Below are positions 1 to 9,094 of a DNA stretch of 34,053 nucleotides, in pieces. The translations under genes and the position numbers were made by a program. Below the pieces are notes generated by a model. That model ran no database searches, was not told the origin of the DNA, and saw only the letters and a program-made list of their open reading frames with translations. Numbering within the stretch: position 1 is the first letter of the stretch; every line of letters begins with the position of its first letter. Origin of the DNA: Treponema sp. (GTDB lineage Bacteria; Spirochaetota; Spirochaetia; Treponematales; Treponemataceae); assembly GCA_017468745.1 (NCBI GenBank), contig JAFUHS010000052.1, positions 1-34,053 on the forward strand, written 5' to 3'.

Positions 1-252
1 GCAGACTTCACCCTCAGGATTTACCGCCCGGTGCAGGATTCCCGGCGCAATGCACAAAAAAGTTCCCGCCATAATGTGAAGGGTGCGGTTCGCATAAAAG
101 AAAGTGCGCTCTCCGCTCTCGATATAGAGGATTTCCCACCAGGGATGAAAATGCCTCACTGGATTTGTAATGGCATGGGACTTTTTTATAAGAGAAAATC
201 CGCAGCCTGTTTTGATTTGCCGGTAGTCGGCTGGTTCTTTCATCAAAAACAT
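1..252 (-). CDS. AraC-family transcriptional regulator, N-terminal fragment (runs off window)
   Basis: The minus strand is open from position 252 to the window edge, so only the first 84 codons are present. The visible part reads as the cupin-like ligand-binding domain of AraC-type activators: the patterns HFHPWWEILYIESGERTFFY and FLCIAPGILHRAVNPEGE match the usual 'H-x-HxxxEilYi..G' and '.PgdiHr..' strands. The DNA-binding half would lie beyond position 1. Two in-frame ATGs are possible, at 252 and 243; neither has a clear ribosome binding site. A TATACT hexamer lies 7 nt upstream of the first. The gene is divergent from the MATE exporter at 345, with 92 nt between them, so it may control that exporter. 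That link is inferred from position only. Overlapping ORFs in other frames here are not protein-like. Confidence 0.8.
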   Translation of the reverse strand, partial: MFLMKEPADYRQIKTGCGFSLIKKSHAITNPVRHFHPWWEILYIESGERTFFYANRTLHIMAGTFLCIAPGILHRAVNPEGEVC

Positions 253-344
253 CTAGGAAAGTATAACTCAAAATATGCACAAAAGAAAGTAAAATTCGCA
301 AAAATTGTACAGATTTTTATATCGGCAGGATTTATCATAAAATC

Positions 345-1814
345 ATGAAAGACATGAAGGCCGCAATTGCCAAGGCAAAAACACTGCCGCAAACAGAATC
401 TCAGAAAGAAAGCATCTCTCTCAGCGAAAAGGAAAGCCTCCGTCGGGATATGATTCTCAATGGCGGTATGGTGAAGACGATTTTTTATATTGCCCTGCCT
501 CTTGTTTTCTATAACAGTTTGAATCAGGTTTTTCAGCTCATCGATACCCTGATTGCGGCAAATATGAGCGCGGGAGTTGTCTCAACGGTTTCATTCATCT
601 CCCAGATTGAGACCATGCTCTATGCCGTCGGCTCAGGTCTTTCTGTAGGCGGCTCAATCATCATCTCCAGAAGCTACGGCTCAGGCGACATGGAAAAAGT
701 ACGCTCTCAAATCAGCACTCTATTTTTTACAGGAATCGCCGTCGCATCATTCATTCTTTTGCTGGCAATTCCTTTTGCCTATCCTTTCTTAAAATTGCTC
801 CGTATGCCCCAAGACTTAATCGGTCAGGGAACAATTTATTTTATGCTGGCAATCGGAGCCATAGTTTTTCAATTTATCAATGTAATTTATCTGGCCACTG
901 AAAAATCACGGGGAAACACAAAAGTCATCATGTACTGCAATATGCTGGTCATGCTGGTTAAGACCCTCCTCAATCTCTGTGCCATCAATCTTATGAAAGC
1001 AGGTTTTGTCTCTCTCAACACGGCAATGTTTCTTCTCCCTGTGGCAACGATTCTCGCCCAAGCCTCGCTCACCGCAATAGCAGTCTTTAACCTTACAAGC
1101 AAGAAAAATCCTCTCAGAATCAACATAAAAAAGTGCCTCTTCAAGCAGACTTTTATCCAACCTCTCGCCAATCTGAGTATTCCGATTTTTCTGGAGAAAT
1201 TCATCTTCGCTTTCGGAAAAGTCATCGTCAATTCAATGTGTGCCAGCATGGGAAGCACGGTGGTAGGTGCTCTGGGAGTTTCAAACAGGCTGGGCGGATT
1301 TTCAACGAACCCTCCGGCAGGATTTCAGGAAGCAGAGTCAAGCCTTATAAGTCAGAATCTGGGAAATCAAAACTTAAAGCGGGCACTTGGGATTTTTTAC
1401 AGAACCCTTTTCATCAATCTGGGAATCGCAACGCTCTTTTTTATAATCATGCTCACCTTTAAAGACAGCATAATCTTTATGTTTGCGAAAGGTGATGCCT
1501 CATTCGCTGAGCAAATCGACGCAATCTACACTTATGAGTGCTGGGCATCGGTTTTGGTCTCAATAAACGCTTCTGTAATGGGACTTTTGTACGGATTCGG
1601 AAAAACACGAATCTCCATGGTCTTAAATCTTGTCCGACTCTTCGTCTACCGTATTCCGCCCCTTTTTCTACTGCTCCACTTTACGAACATAGGGATTCCG
1701 GCAGTGGGTATGGCAATGCTTATTTCAAACGGCATGGTCGGAATCACATCCGGCATAGTGGCAATCTGGTTTATCCGCAAAAACAAAAAGGGCACGGCTA
1801 CATTTAAAATTTAA
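345..1814 (+). CDS. MATE family efflux transporter
   Basis: This 489-residue polytopic membrane protein has the two-bundle MATE architecture, roughly 12 hydrophobic segments beginning near residue 45. Family-typical stretches are LPLVFYNSLNQVFQLIDTLI in the first segment, then the IETMLYAVGSGLSVGGSIII region and the GSGDMEKVRSQ loop. A similar pattern recurs in the second half at PANLSIPIFLEKFIFAFGKV. MATE proteins export cationic drugs, dyes or metabolites using Na+ or H+ gradients; the substrate here cannot be told. A short charged cytoplasmic leader (about 40 residues) precedes the first helix. The start at 345 has an AGGA about 14 nt upstream; the ATG at 354 is an alternative. It is divergent from the AraC-type gene at the window edge and 48 nt upstream of the restriction-modification pair. 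Confidence 0.92.
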   Translation: MKDMKAAIAKAKTLPQTESQKESISLSEKESLRRDMILNGGMVKTIFYIALPLVFYNSLNQVFQLIDTLIAANMSAGVVSTVSFISQIETMLYAVGSGLSVGGSIIISRSYGSGDMEKVRSQISTLFFTGIAVASFILLLAIPFAYPFLKLLRMPQDLIGQGTIYFMLAIGAIVFQFINVIYLATEKSRGNTKVIMYCNMLVMLVKTLLNLCAINLMKAGFVSLNTAMFLLPVATILAQASLTAIAVFNLTSKKNPLRINIKKCLFKQTFIQPLANLSIPIFLEKFIFAFGKVIVNSMCASMGSTVVGALGVSNRLGGFSTNPPAGFQEAESSLISQNLGNQNLKRALGIFYRTLFINLGIATLFFIIMLTFKDSIIFMFAKGDASFAEQIDAIYTYECWASVLVSINASVMGLLYGFGKTRISMVLNLVRLFVYRIPPLFLLLHFTNIGIPAVGMAMLISNGMVGITSGIVAIWFIRKNKKGTATFKI

Positions 1815-1862
1815 AGAGCAGACATTATCAATCAAAAGTGCTATACTATAATCGAGGTGATT

Positions 1863-3728
1863 ATGGCGATTGAGCAATATACAGAAAGTCTTACGCTCTA
1901 CGAGATGAAATGCACCATTGGAAAAAATTCCTTTGGTTTTGTATTTCCCCAAGGAGACATCACCGAAGTCGATAAAATCGAAGCTCTTCTAAAAAAAGCG
2001 GGAGGAAAGCCTAAAGACTGCGCGCTCTCAGACTTTTCTCTTGGCGGAAACGGAAAAGCGATGCCAGAGTACATAATCACCTTTAATGACGACAGTTCAA
2101 CAATCATTGTCGTGGAATGCAAAAGGTCAGTGAAGAAACATGCCTCCGACGATTACAGCCACCCGAAAGACTTTGCCGTGGACGGAGTTCTTTATTACGC
2201 AAAATATCTCAAAGAAGAATACAATGTCATAGCCGTTGCCGTAAGCGGAACAAAAAAGAACGAATTAAAGGCGAGCGCATTCCATTGGGCAAAAGGGCAG
2301 GATACTTTTCAGGAATTGAAAAAAGCCCGCGACATCATATTGGAGCCTCAAAACTACATCGAACTCATAAAAGGAAGCAAGCTCAAAAAATCCTATTCCC
2401 TTGATGAAATACGGGAGACCGCAATCATCATGCACGATGCGCTCCGGGAAATAAAAGTGACGGAAGCCCACAAACCCATTTTCATCGCTGGAATCCTAAT
2501 CGCCCTAAACGATGATGATTTCTGCAAATCCTATGCGGCCTTGCCATCGTTCAAAATCGTCATGCAGAACATCCAAAGCGCGATTGAGAACGTGCTTGCA
2601 GAGAGCGACATCAGGAACGAGAGAATCAGCTACATCAAGCAGGTTTTCAAGACATTGCAGGACAACACGAAATTCACGGCGATTCCGCTGGGGCATAAAA
2701 AGTCGATTACATGGTACATCGAGCAGCTGGAAATGAAGATAAAGCCGATGATGAACTACGCCGACAGCACTCTTGACGCTTTAGGAGTCTTCTACCACGA
2801 ATTCATCAAGTATTCGGGCGGAGACGGAAGCGGTCTTGGAATTGTCCTCACCCCCCAGCACCTGACAGAATTCATGTGCGACCTTGCCGGAGTGAACAAG
2901 AACAGCCGCGTGGTGGACATCTGCTGTGGCTCCGCGTCCTTTCTTGTCACGGCGATGAACAGGATGGTCAAGGATGCGAATCCAGAAGAAATCGAAAAAA
3001 TCAGGAAAGACGGATTGTACGGGGTTGAATTCGACGACGGCCTTTATACGCTCGCCATCGCGAACATGATTATCCGAAAAGACGGAAAATCGAACATCTA
3101 CAAGGGCGACTGCTTCAACGAAAAAATAACGGACGAACTCAAGGATAAGCACATCAACATAGGCTTGATAAATCCGCCATATTCCCAGACGGACAAGGAA
3201 GAGCTTGAATTCACGGAGCATCTTCTCGACATTCTCAGCCCCGGTGGAACCGGAGTCGTCGTCGTTCCCATGAGCTGCGCAATCGGAACAAAATTCAAGA
3301 CTACTCGGGAACGGCTTTTCAAAAAGCACACTCTCAAGGCAGTGTTCAGCATGCCGGACGATATTTTCTACCCCACGGGAACAAACGTTTGCGTCATGGT
3401 TTGGGAAGCGCACACGCCACACGACAGCAGCCAAGAGACATTCTTCGGCTATTACAAGGACGACGGTTTTGTGAAACGGAAAAAACTCGGCAGAATAGAT
3501 GCCTTCAAGAAATGGGCAGAAATCGAAAAAAAATGGGTTTCCCTCTACCGCAACCGTGATATTGAAGAAGGCTTGACCGCCCGAAAATGTGTTAGCTGGC
3601 AGGATGAGTGGCTCTGTGAGGCCTATATGGAAACGGACTATTCAAACCTGACAGAAGATGACTTCCAGCAGACGCTCAACAATTATCTATCTTATCTTGT
3701 AAAAACGGGAGCTGTGTATGAATCTTGA
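1863..3728 (+). CDS. BcgI-like type IIB restriction-modification enzyme, nuclease-N6-adenine methyltransferase fusion (A subunit)
   Basis: This protein of about 621 residues combines cleavage and methylation. The N-terminal domain carries a PD-(D/E)XK-type nuclease signature: PE at about 68-69, then E85-C-K87 in IIVVECKR. The middle helical part leads into a gamma-class adenine methyltransferase. There, LTPQHLTEFM (about 329) is the SAM-pocket entry, VVDICCGSASFL (about 350-361) is motif I, and NPPY (437-440) is the catalytic motif IV. Size and domain order match the BcgI A subunit (637 residues), as known from that family. A GTG codon at 1857 is in frame, but the ATG at 1863 is preferred because GAGGTG sits 5 nt before it. 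TATAAT lies 10 nt upstream of this ATG. The stop overlaps the specificity gene by 11 nt, which implies coupled translation. Recognition sequence and activity cannot be read from the sequence. Confidence 0.88.
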   Translation: MAIEQYTESLTLYEMKCTIGKNSFGFVFPQGDITEVDKIEALLKKAGGKPKDCALSDFSLGGNGKAMPEYIITFNDDSSTIIVVECKRSVKKHASDDYSHPKDFAVDGVLYYAKYLKEEYNVIAVAVSGTKKNELKASAFHWAKGQDTFQELKKARDIILEPQNYIELIKGSKLKKSYSLDEIRETAIIMHDALREIKVTEAHKPIFIAGILIALNDDDFCKSYAALPSFKIVMQNIQSAIENVLAESDIRNERISYIKQVFKTLQDNTKFTAIPLGHKKSITWYIEQLEMKIKPMMNYADSTLDALGVFYHEFIKYSGGDGSGLGIVLTPQHLTEFMCDLAGVNKNSRVVDICCGSASFLVTAMNRMVKDANPEEIEKIRKDGLYGVEFDDGLYTLAIANMIIRKDGKSNIYKGDCFNEKITDELKDKHINIGLINPPYSQTDKEELEFTEHLLDILSPGGTGVVVVPMSCAIGTKFKTTRERLFKKHTLKAVFSMPDDIFYPTGTNVCVMVWEAHTPHDSSQETFFGYYKDDGFVKRKKLGRIDAFKKWAEIEKKWVSLYRNRDIEEGLTARKCVSWQDEWLCEAYMETDYSNLTEDDFQQTLNNYLSYLVKTGAVYES

Positions 3729-4743
3729 TACGAAATCGTGGAAAACATTTCGTTTCGGAGACCTGATTTCCAAAATTTACAAGGCAAAAGCCTACAAAGA
3801 TGAAGATTTGTCATTTTCAAAAAAACTGACAGAAGATTCCATTCCTTATGTAACACGAACTGACTTGAACAACGGCGTAAAGGCATTCGCCCTTAGGGAA
3901 AGACTTGAAAACATCGAAAAAGGAAATGCTCTTGTAATAGGAGACACGACGGCAACAATCTCGTATCAAAAAGATGATTTTATTGCCGGAGACCATATTG
4001 TAATCGTTCGCACAAACTGGCTCAATGAATATACCGGACTTTTTGTCATGACTCTCTTGAAAAAAGAAAGCTACAGATATTCATACGGAAGGGCATTCAA
4101 AATTGACATTATAAAAGAAACGGTGCTGAAGCTTCCTGCTGACTCAGAAGGGAATGCCGACTGGGCTTTTATGGAGAACTACATAAAATCACTTCATAAC
4201 AAAGCTGTTACGACAAAAATTAGGCTCAAAAAAACTAGCCTGGATACACAAAACTGGGGAAAATTCATCTTTTCAGATATTTTCACAATTCAGAATGGGA
4301 AAGGCATAAAAAAAGAAGAAATCGAAGAATTTCCAGGTGATTTCCCAGCCGTTCAAAGTGGAGAAATAAACAACGGCATTTTGGGGTTCATAGACAAGGA
4401 TTATTGCAAAGAAATGAATTACACTTTTACAGACGAACCTTGCCTTACAGTCGCACGCACCGGAACTGCGGGATTTGTCGCATTCCAGGCCAAAGGCTGC
4501 GTCGTGGGAGATTCCGCAAAAATTCTGCTATTAAGAAATGAGGATTTCAAAAACAAATATGTGTATCTCTTTCTTGCTACAATACTAAACGCAAATCGCT
4601 ATAAATTTTCCTATGGGCGAAAAGTGACCGAAGAAAAATACAATGACATGATTATAAAGCTCCCCTCCACCACCGACGGCACTCCAGACTTTGCTTTCAT
4701 GGAACGATACATAAAATCATTGACATACAGCGACAGAATCTAA
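3718..4743 (+). CDS. Restriction-modification specificity subunit, two target-recognition half-domains (BcgI B-like)
   Basis: This 341-residue protein would give DNA sequence specificity to the nuclease-methyltransferase just upstream. It is an internal tandem duplication with a period of about 172-176 residues. The first half opens with W8 in SWKTFRFGDLISKIYKAKAY and the second with W180 in NWGKFIFSDIFTIQNGKGIK. Each half closes with a matching helix, WAFMENYIKSL (149-159) and FAFMERYIKSL (325-335), each preceded by a YSYGR or FSYGR motif. Each half corresponds to one target-recognition domain reading one half of a bipartite site. The length equals that of the BcgI B subunit, and the partner size matches too, so type IIB is favoured over classical type I. 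No separate HsdR gene is nearby. The gene ends 5 nt before the convergent kinase gene. Confidence 0.87.
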   Translation: MNLDTKSWKTFRFGDLISKIYKAKAYKDEDLSFSKKLTEDSIPYVTRTDLNNGVKAFALRERLENIEKGNALVIGDTTATISYQKDDFIAGDHIVIVRTNWLNEYTGLFVMTLLKKESYRYSYGRAFKIDIIKETVLKLPADSEGNADWAFMENYIKSLHNKAVTTKIRLKKTSLDTQNWGKFIFSDIFTIQNGKGIKKEEIEEFPGDFPAVQSGEINNGILGFIDKDYCKEMNYTFTDEPCLTVARTGTAGFVAFQAKGCVVGDSAKILLLRNEDFKNKYVYLFLATILNANRYKFSYGRKVTEEKYNDMIIKLPSTTDGTPDFAFMERYIKSLTYSDRI

Positions 4744-4748
4744 TTTTG

Positions 4749-7628
4749 TTATCTCAGCAGAAGTTCAAGCACATCCCTTAAATTGGCCTCGTCTATCGGC
4801 TTTGCTACATGGGCGTTCATTCCCGCCGCAAAAGCGTTCTTTTTATCTTCTTCAAAGGCATTGGCCGTCATAGCGATGATTGGAGTGCTTGATTTTGACT
4901 TGTCTGAAAGTTCACGGATTTTTTTTGTGGCCTCATAGCCATTCATCTCCGGCATTTGTATATCCATGAGGATGGCATCAAAATAGCTCGGTTCTGAGCC
5001 AGAAACTTTTTCGACTGCTTCCAGGCCGTTTGAGGCAGACTCCACTTTAAAGCCCATCTCTTCCAAAAGCATGGCGGCAATTTCACGGTTCACTTCCACA
5101 TCATCCACGAGCAAAAGCCTTTTTTTGCTGAAATCAATATTTTTATTTTCCAGAGAAGATTTGCCATCAATTTCAGCAGACAGAGATTCTGAAAGTCCGC
5201 TTCCGCTCTCCTCTCCGTCCGTAGAATCTTTTTTGACTTGGAGGGGAAGCTGTATCACGAATTCCGTACCTGCCCCCTGCTCAGTGTTGACGCTGATTGT
5301 GCCGCCCATCAAGTCGATGATACTCTTGGTAATTGCCATCCCCAAGCCCGTTCCCTGAATGCCGCTTACAGTGCTGGTTTGCTCTCTCTCAAAAGCTTCG
5401 AAGACCCGCTCTGCAAATGCCTTGCTCATGCCGATTCCATTGTCTTTTACGCGCAGTTCGTAAATAGAATTCTCTTTTTCGTAAAGGGAGACTGATATAG
5501 TGCCGCCTTTATTGGTGAATTTATAGGCATTTCCAATAAGATTCAAAAGGACTCGGTTCAGACGGTTCTGGTCGCAGAGGACGACAGGATTTTTTAACTG
5601 GCAGTCAATCAGGTAGAGAATATCTTTTGACTGCATTTGAGTGCTGAACATATCCCGAATTTCTTCCATAAGGGATTTTAAATTCGTTTCTGTAAGCTCC
5701 AGCTCCATCTTTCCGCTTTCAATCCGGCTCATTTCAAGGACATCGTTAATCAAAGCCAGCAAATGTTTGCTTGAAGAGTCTATTTTTGAAAGAAAATCCC
5801 GCATTTCCTCGATTGTGACATTTTCCCGCCGGGCAAGTTTTGTGTAACCGATAATCGCATTCATTGGAGTGCGGATATCGTGACTCATATTCGACAGAAA
5901 GACAGTTTTTGCCTCATTGGCACGCTTTTCTGCGTTCTTTTCTTCTTCCAGTGCCTTTTCCCGATGCTGCATTTTTGAATAGATGCTGAACATAATGGCA
6001 AGGGCAATCACAATCATGACCAGCTGAACAAAACTGTTGTTCAAAAGAGCGTCCAGAATTATATTAAGCTTTTTATCCAAAAAAGTTTCGGTCGTCTTCT
6101 CAAATTCTTTGTCTGCAACAATTCCCCGGCTTCCCATTTCATCAATATAAAAAGTGCTGATGTCGCTGAGGACATTTTCTGCCGTCTTATGAGTAGCCTG
6201 ACGCATCCACATGATTGAAGTGAAAAAAATCAAAAAAAGAAGGGCTATCCAAACTACAGTCGATTTTCCGAAGCGTCGCTCCTTGTCGTGAGTGAAAACA
6301 AAACGGAAATACAAGAATCCCACCACGCTCCAGAAAGCCAGAATAAGATAGGATTCATGGGCCAGAGCGTTTATCGACCAAAATTTCGGAACGAGCAAAA
6401 ATAGGGAGAAAACAAGCGAAAAGGAAAGCCCCAGAATGCCGGTCACACAGTAAAAACGATTTTTTTCCTGAAAAGCGGTTTTTAACGCACAGGCAGAAGT
6501 GTAGGCATAGGCAATCGTAGCGCCAATCGTCGTGACATCCACAATCCAGCCGATAGCAGTGCGCCCCAGAAAGGGGATAACCGCCGAGACAAGCGTAATC
6601 AGCAGAATCGCATTGCGTGGAACAACATTATCAGAAGTATTTTTGAAGGTTTTGGGAAGGACTCCGTCTTCGGCAAGAGCACACAAGAGCCGGCTGGCTG
6701 CAATAGAATTTCCGATAATGCCAGTGAGAATTGCTGCAATCACAGCCGCACAAAGAAGAGCAAAGCCTGTCCTTCCAGCAAAACTTTTTACCGTAAAGAA
6801 AACAGGCATACTCACGAGCCTATAAGAAGGAAGGGCGATAAAAGTAAGAAGGATGTAGGCGACAAGCCCCGCAATAATAGCGAAAAGCATGAGCCAAATC
6901 GTATGTCTGGTGGAAAATTTAAATTCACGGACAGAATGAGAAAGAGACTCAAAGCCGATGAAGGCCCATGGCGAGAGTGCCGCAATCGAGAGAATCGAGC
7001 CGAGAGAAAGCCTGCCAGAATTCAGAGAATTAAATGCCGGAGCAAAGACCCGTGAAAAAGAATCAGCATTGGTTACGGCAATAAAACAGAAAATGACACC
7101 GAAAATCAGCAGAAAAGAGAGCAGGACCTGTATGATAAGCGTAATTTTTTTAGAGAAGATGCATAGAAGAGCCAGCAGGGCAAGGACGAGCAGTTCAAAA
7201 AGCACTTCACCGAAATAGATGCTAAAGCCTGCAATAGAATAATAGAATCCAAACTGAAGGAAAGAGCCGAACATATTCCGACTTATAAGAGCAAGGGCGG
7301 TAACATTAGCCCAAATGATAGCGATATAAGTGAGACTCAAAAACCATGCGCTCAAAAAAGCATGGTCATAGCCGAACAAGTTCTTTGTGTAGGAGTAAGT
7401 ACCTCCGTCATCGGGATAGCGGCAGACCATATAGTGATAATTCACACCAATAAAAATCATCGCGATGGCTCCCAGAGTCATCCCAAGAGCTGTCCCCAAG
7501 GGACCGGCAATGGGGATAAAAGTGGTGCCCGGCATGATGAAGGCACCCCAGCCCACCGCAGAACCAAATGAAAGTGCCCAGGCTGACAAAGGAGAAACAT
7601 AGCGGTTAAGTTCAGATTTCTGACTCAT
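4749..7628 (-). CDS. Amino-acid-permease-like transporter fused to hybrid sensor histidine kinase
   Basis: This is a 959-residue chimera. Residues 1-445 form an APC-superfamily permease of about 12 helices. The first unwound helix is [18 protein letters not shown] (20-37), and PDDGGTYSY follows helix 2. Two more hydrophobic helices (about 456-474 and 533-550) flank a soluble segment of about 58 residues, probably extracytoplasmic. A coiled linker (553-575) leads to HisKA ([12 protein letters not shown], phosphoacceptor H583), an HATPase domain (N700, DNGIGM 729-734, GTGLGM 759-764) and a receiver (DD842-843, phospho-Asp D889 in [11 protein letters not shown]921, K943). All catalytic residues are present. 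The permease may act as a substrate sensor, as in CbrA-type transporter-kinases, but here from another transporter family. No cognate output gene is adjacent. The start at 7628 has only a weak AGGA 12 nt upstream. Confidence 0.93.
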   Translation of the reverse strand: MSQKSELNRYVSPLSAWALSFGSAVGWGAFIMPGTTFIPIAGPLGTALGMTLGAIAMIFIGVNYHYMVCRYPDDGGTYSYTKNLFGYDHAFLSAWFLSLTYIAIIWANVTALALISRNMFGSFLQFGFYYSIAGFSIYFGEVLFELLVLALLALLCIFSKKITLIIQVLLSFLLIFGVIFCFIAVTNADSFSRVFAPAFNSLNSGRLSLGSILSIAALSPWAFIGFESLSHSVREFKFSTRHTIWLMLFAIIAGLVAYILLTFIALPSYRLVSMPVFFTVKSFAGRTGFALLCAAVIAAILTGIIGNSIAASRLLCALAEDGVLPKTFKNTSDNVVPRNAILLITLVSAVIPFLGRTAIGWIVDVTTIGATIAYAYTSACALKTAFQEKNRFYCVTGILGLSFSLVFSLFLLVPKFWSINALAHESYLILAFWSVVGFLYFRFVFTHDKERRFGKSTVVWIALLFLIFFTSIMWMRQATHKTAENVLSDISTFYIDEMGSRGIVADKEFEKTTETFLDKKLNIILDALLNNSFVQLVMIVIALAIMFSIYSKMQHREKALEEEKNAEKRANEAKTVFLSNMSHDIRTPMNAIIGYTKLARRENVTIEEMRDFLSKIDSSSKHLLALINDVLEMSRIESGKMELELTETNLKSLMEEIRDMFSTQMQSKDILYLIDCQLKNPVVLCDQNRLNRVLLNLIGNAYKFTNKGGTISVSLYEKENSIYELRVKDNGIGMSKAFAERVFEAFEREQTSTVSGIQGTGLGMAITKSIIDLMGGTISVNTEQGAGTEFVIQLPLQVKKDSTDGEESGSGLSESLSAEIDGKSSLENKNIDFSKKRLLLVDDVEVNREIAAMLLEEMGFKVESASNGLEAVEKVSGSEPSYFDAILMDIQMPEMNGYEATKKIRELSDKSKSSTPIIAMTANAFEEDKKNAFAAGMNAHVAKPIDEANLRDVLELLLR

Positions 7629-7678
7629 ATTTTTTGAATCCTGTTAAAAAATATTATACACCATTTTTCAAATTTTGC

Positions 7679-7707
7679 TTGTATCTTCAGGCATTTATCG
7701 TTATTTT
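7679..7707 (+). promoter_or_regulatory. Putative sigma70-type promoter of the DnaJ-domain gene
   Basis: TTGTAT (7679-7684), a 17-nt spacer, then TATTTT (7702-7707). Only 7 nt separate the -10 box from the ATG at 7715, so transcription would begin at or within a few bases of the start codon. There is no ribosome binding site. Confidence 0.4.
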
Positions 7708-7714
7708 TATAGTG

Positions 7715-8308
7715 ATGGAAGATTTATACGAAGTCCTTGGAGTAACAAAAACAGCATCTCAGAGCGAAATAAAATCCGCATACCGAAAGCTGGCGGTCAA
7801 ATATCACCCCGACAAAAATCCCGGTGACAAAGCCGCTGAAGAAAAATTCAAAAAAATCTCCGCCGCCTACGAAGTTCTCTCCGACGAAACAAAACGCCGC
7901 CAGTACGATTCTTACGGCTCAACGAGCGATTACGGACAGTCTTCATCAAATTCTTATGGTTCTTACGGCTGGGGACAGCAAGGCACTTGGCAGGGGCAGT
8001 GGAAAGGAAACGGCACATGGCGGGCTGATACAGAGGAAGACTTCAACGATGCATTCAACCAGTGGTTCAACTACGCCCAACAGCAGAGTCAAAATCAGAA
8101 TACTTATTATTACAGGACAAAGAGAGAGCCTGAGACAAAATCCGAGAGTTTCTTCTATATCTTGCAGAAACTCGCAATTCTTTTGATTGGCTTAGCCTCG
8201 TTCAGAATCTCATTATTCATAATCCCTTTCGGTCCGATTCTCTCGATTGCGGCTGTTGTGCACGGATTCACGGGCATTACAAGGGGATTACGAAGATTAT
8301 TAAGGTAA
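7715..8308 (+). CDS. DnaJ-domain protein with Gly/Tyr/Trp/Gln-rich linker and C-terminal membrane segment
   Basis: The 197-residue product begins with a complete J domain (1-67): [10 protein letters not shown], the HPD triad at 31-33 that stimulates Hsp70 ATPase, and the final helix ending [13 protein letters not shown]. Residues of about 68-135 are a low-complexity stretch rich in S, Y, G, Q, W and N. The last 50 residues hold one or two hydrophobic helices ([20 protein letters not shown] and the next segment), followed by a basic tail, RGLRRLLR. There is no zinc finger or C-terminal peptide-binding domain, so this is a class C J-protein. It probably recruits DnaK to the membrane. The ORF is open 27 codons further upstream, but the ATG at 7715 is chosen because the J domain starts exactly there. 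Confidence 0.85.
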   Translation: MEDLYEVLGVTKTASQSEIKSAYRKLAVKYHPDKNPGDKAAEEKFKKISAAYEVLSDETKRRQYDSYGSTSDYGQSSSNSYGSYGWGQQGTWQGQWKGNGTWRADTEEDFNDAFNQWFNYAQQQSQNQNTYYYRTKREPETKSESFFYILQKLAILLIGLASFRISLFIIPFGPILSIAAVVHGFTGITRGLRRLLR

Positions 8309-8310
8309 AA

Positions 8311-8396
8311 ACACGAATTACACCGATTTACACGAATTAAAAAGCATCCGATACAGTCAGTGCTGATTCGTGAAATCAGTGTCTGCGATTATGCGG
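8311..8396. repeat. Intergenic inverted-repeat element of the CACGAATTA type
   Basis: Between the convergent DnaJ and infA genes, the left arm (8312-8338) consists of three near-identical 9-10 nt units: ACACGAATT, ACACCGATTT, ACACGAATT. The right arm (8365-8391) reads ATTCGTGAAATCAGTGT and is nearly the reverse complement of ACACCGATTTACACGAAT in the left arm. The whole can fold into a long imperfect hairpin. There is no U-run, so it is not a standard terminator, although it could block read-through from either side. Confidence 0.7.
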
Positions 8397-8618
8397 CTAT
8401 CGCTCGCGGAAAATGATTCGGCCGCGGTTCAGGTCGTAAGGAGACAGGGCAACTTTTACGCTGTCGCCAGGTACGATTTTGATATAGTGCTTTCGCATTT
8501 TGCCTGACAAATGCGCCATAACAATATGTCCGCCGTTCTTAAGCTCAACGCGGAACTGGGTGTTGGGCAAAGCCTCTTTTACAATGCCTTCAACTTCAAT
8601 CGCTTCTTCTTTAGCCAC
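8397..8618 (-). CDS. infA: Translation initiation factor IF-1
   Basis: This 73-residue OB-fold protein is a full-length IF-1. It opens with [19 protein letters not shown] and contains the conserved [20 protein letters not shown], then [18 protein letters not shown] and an RER end. IF-1 binds the 30S A site and helps start translation. The start codon is GTG at 8618, supported by GGAGG 4 nt upstream. The gene stands alone, outside a ribosomal protein cluster. It is divergent from the DksA-like gene (90 nt between starts) and convergent with the DnaJ-domain gene. The shared divergent region would couple two translation and stress-response regulators. Confidence 0.97.
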   Translation of the reverse strand: MAKEEAIEVEGIVKEALPNTQFRVELKNGGHIVMAHLSGKMRKHYIKIVPGDSVKVALSPYDLNRGRIIFRER

Positions 8619-8638
8619 GATTCCTCCAAAAATTTTAC

Positions 8639-8667
8639 TTGTCTTTTCAAGATTTCTCCCTTATTAT
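8639..8667 (+). promoter_or_regulatory. Putative sigma70 promoter of the DksA-like gene
   Basis: TTGTCT (8639-8644), 17-nt spacer, TATTAT (8662-8667). The predicted start is near 8674, giving a leader of about 35 nt that contains the GGGAGAAAGGG ribosome binding region before the ATG at 8709. Confidence 0.5.
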
Positions 8668-8708
8668 TATCTAATAACAAAAAAATTGCAACATGGGAGA
8701 AAGGGAAC

Positions 8709-9065
8709 ATGGAACAGGCATTCATTGACAAAATGCAAAAATCGCTCTTGGAGCAAAAAGAGCAAATCTTGAAATCATTGGCCGACAAACATTCTGAATA
8801 TAAAAAGATGGTCGAAAGCGGCGAACCGGGAGACGAGGTTGATATCGCTTCCGATGTAATCGACGGAGCATTGCTGGAATCTCTGGGAGCACAGGACGCA
8901 AACCGCCTCACTATGATTAACAACGCACTGGATCGCATCCAGCAGGGAAAATATGGCATTTGCTTAAAATGTCACAAAGAAATCCCCCAGGAGCGGCTCG
9001 AGGCAATTCCGTACGCTTTTATGTGCATTTCATGCCAGAGCGAGAACGAACGCCGAAACCGTTAG
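8709..9065 (+). CDS. dksA: DksA/TraR family RNA-polymerase-binding zinc-finger protein
   Basis: The 118-residue product has an N-terminal coiled coil (about 8-75) whose tip shows the DksA signature DxxDxA (D42-E-V-D45-I-A47). The zinc finger follows at C85-x2-C88 and C106-x2-C109, within CLKCHKEIPQERLEAIPYAF. DksA proteins enter the RNA polymerase secondary channel and, with ppGpp, redirect transcription during starvation. The presence of both Asp residues favours a true DksA-like role over shorter TraR-like proteins; it is shorter than the E. coli protein (151 residues). The start at 8709 is chosen because GGGAGAAAGGG lies just upstream; the reading frame extends further 5' but crosses the infA divergent region. 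Confidence 0.9.
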   Translation: MEQAFIDKMQKSLLEQKEQILKSLADKHSEYKKMVESGEPGDEVDIASDVIDGALLESLGAQDANRLTMINNALDRIQQGKYGICLKCHKEIPQERLEAIPYAFMCISCQSENERRNR

Positions 9066-9094
9066 ATGGCAGGCGTTAAGCACAAAACAGAGGT

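Noticed and set aside
31..348. Plus-strand small ORF at the left edge
   Set aside because: The minus-strand frame from 252 to 1 reads as an AraC ligand-binding domain; the plus-strand product is unlike any family.
2781..3434. Long open frame (217 codons) antisense to the methyltransferase gene
   Set aside because: The plus-strand frame carries clear methyltransferase motifs; the antisense product matches no family and is a codon-bias shadow.
1863..4743. Classical type I restriction system with a missing HsdR
   Set aside because: The nuclease signature is on the methyltransferase chain itself, and both subunit lengths fit BcgI better.
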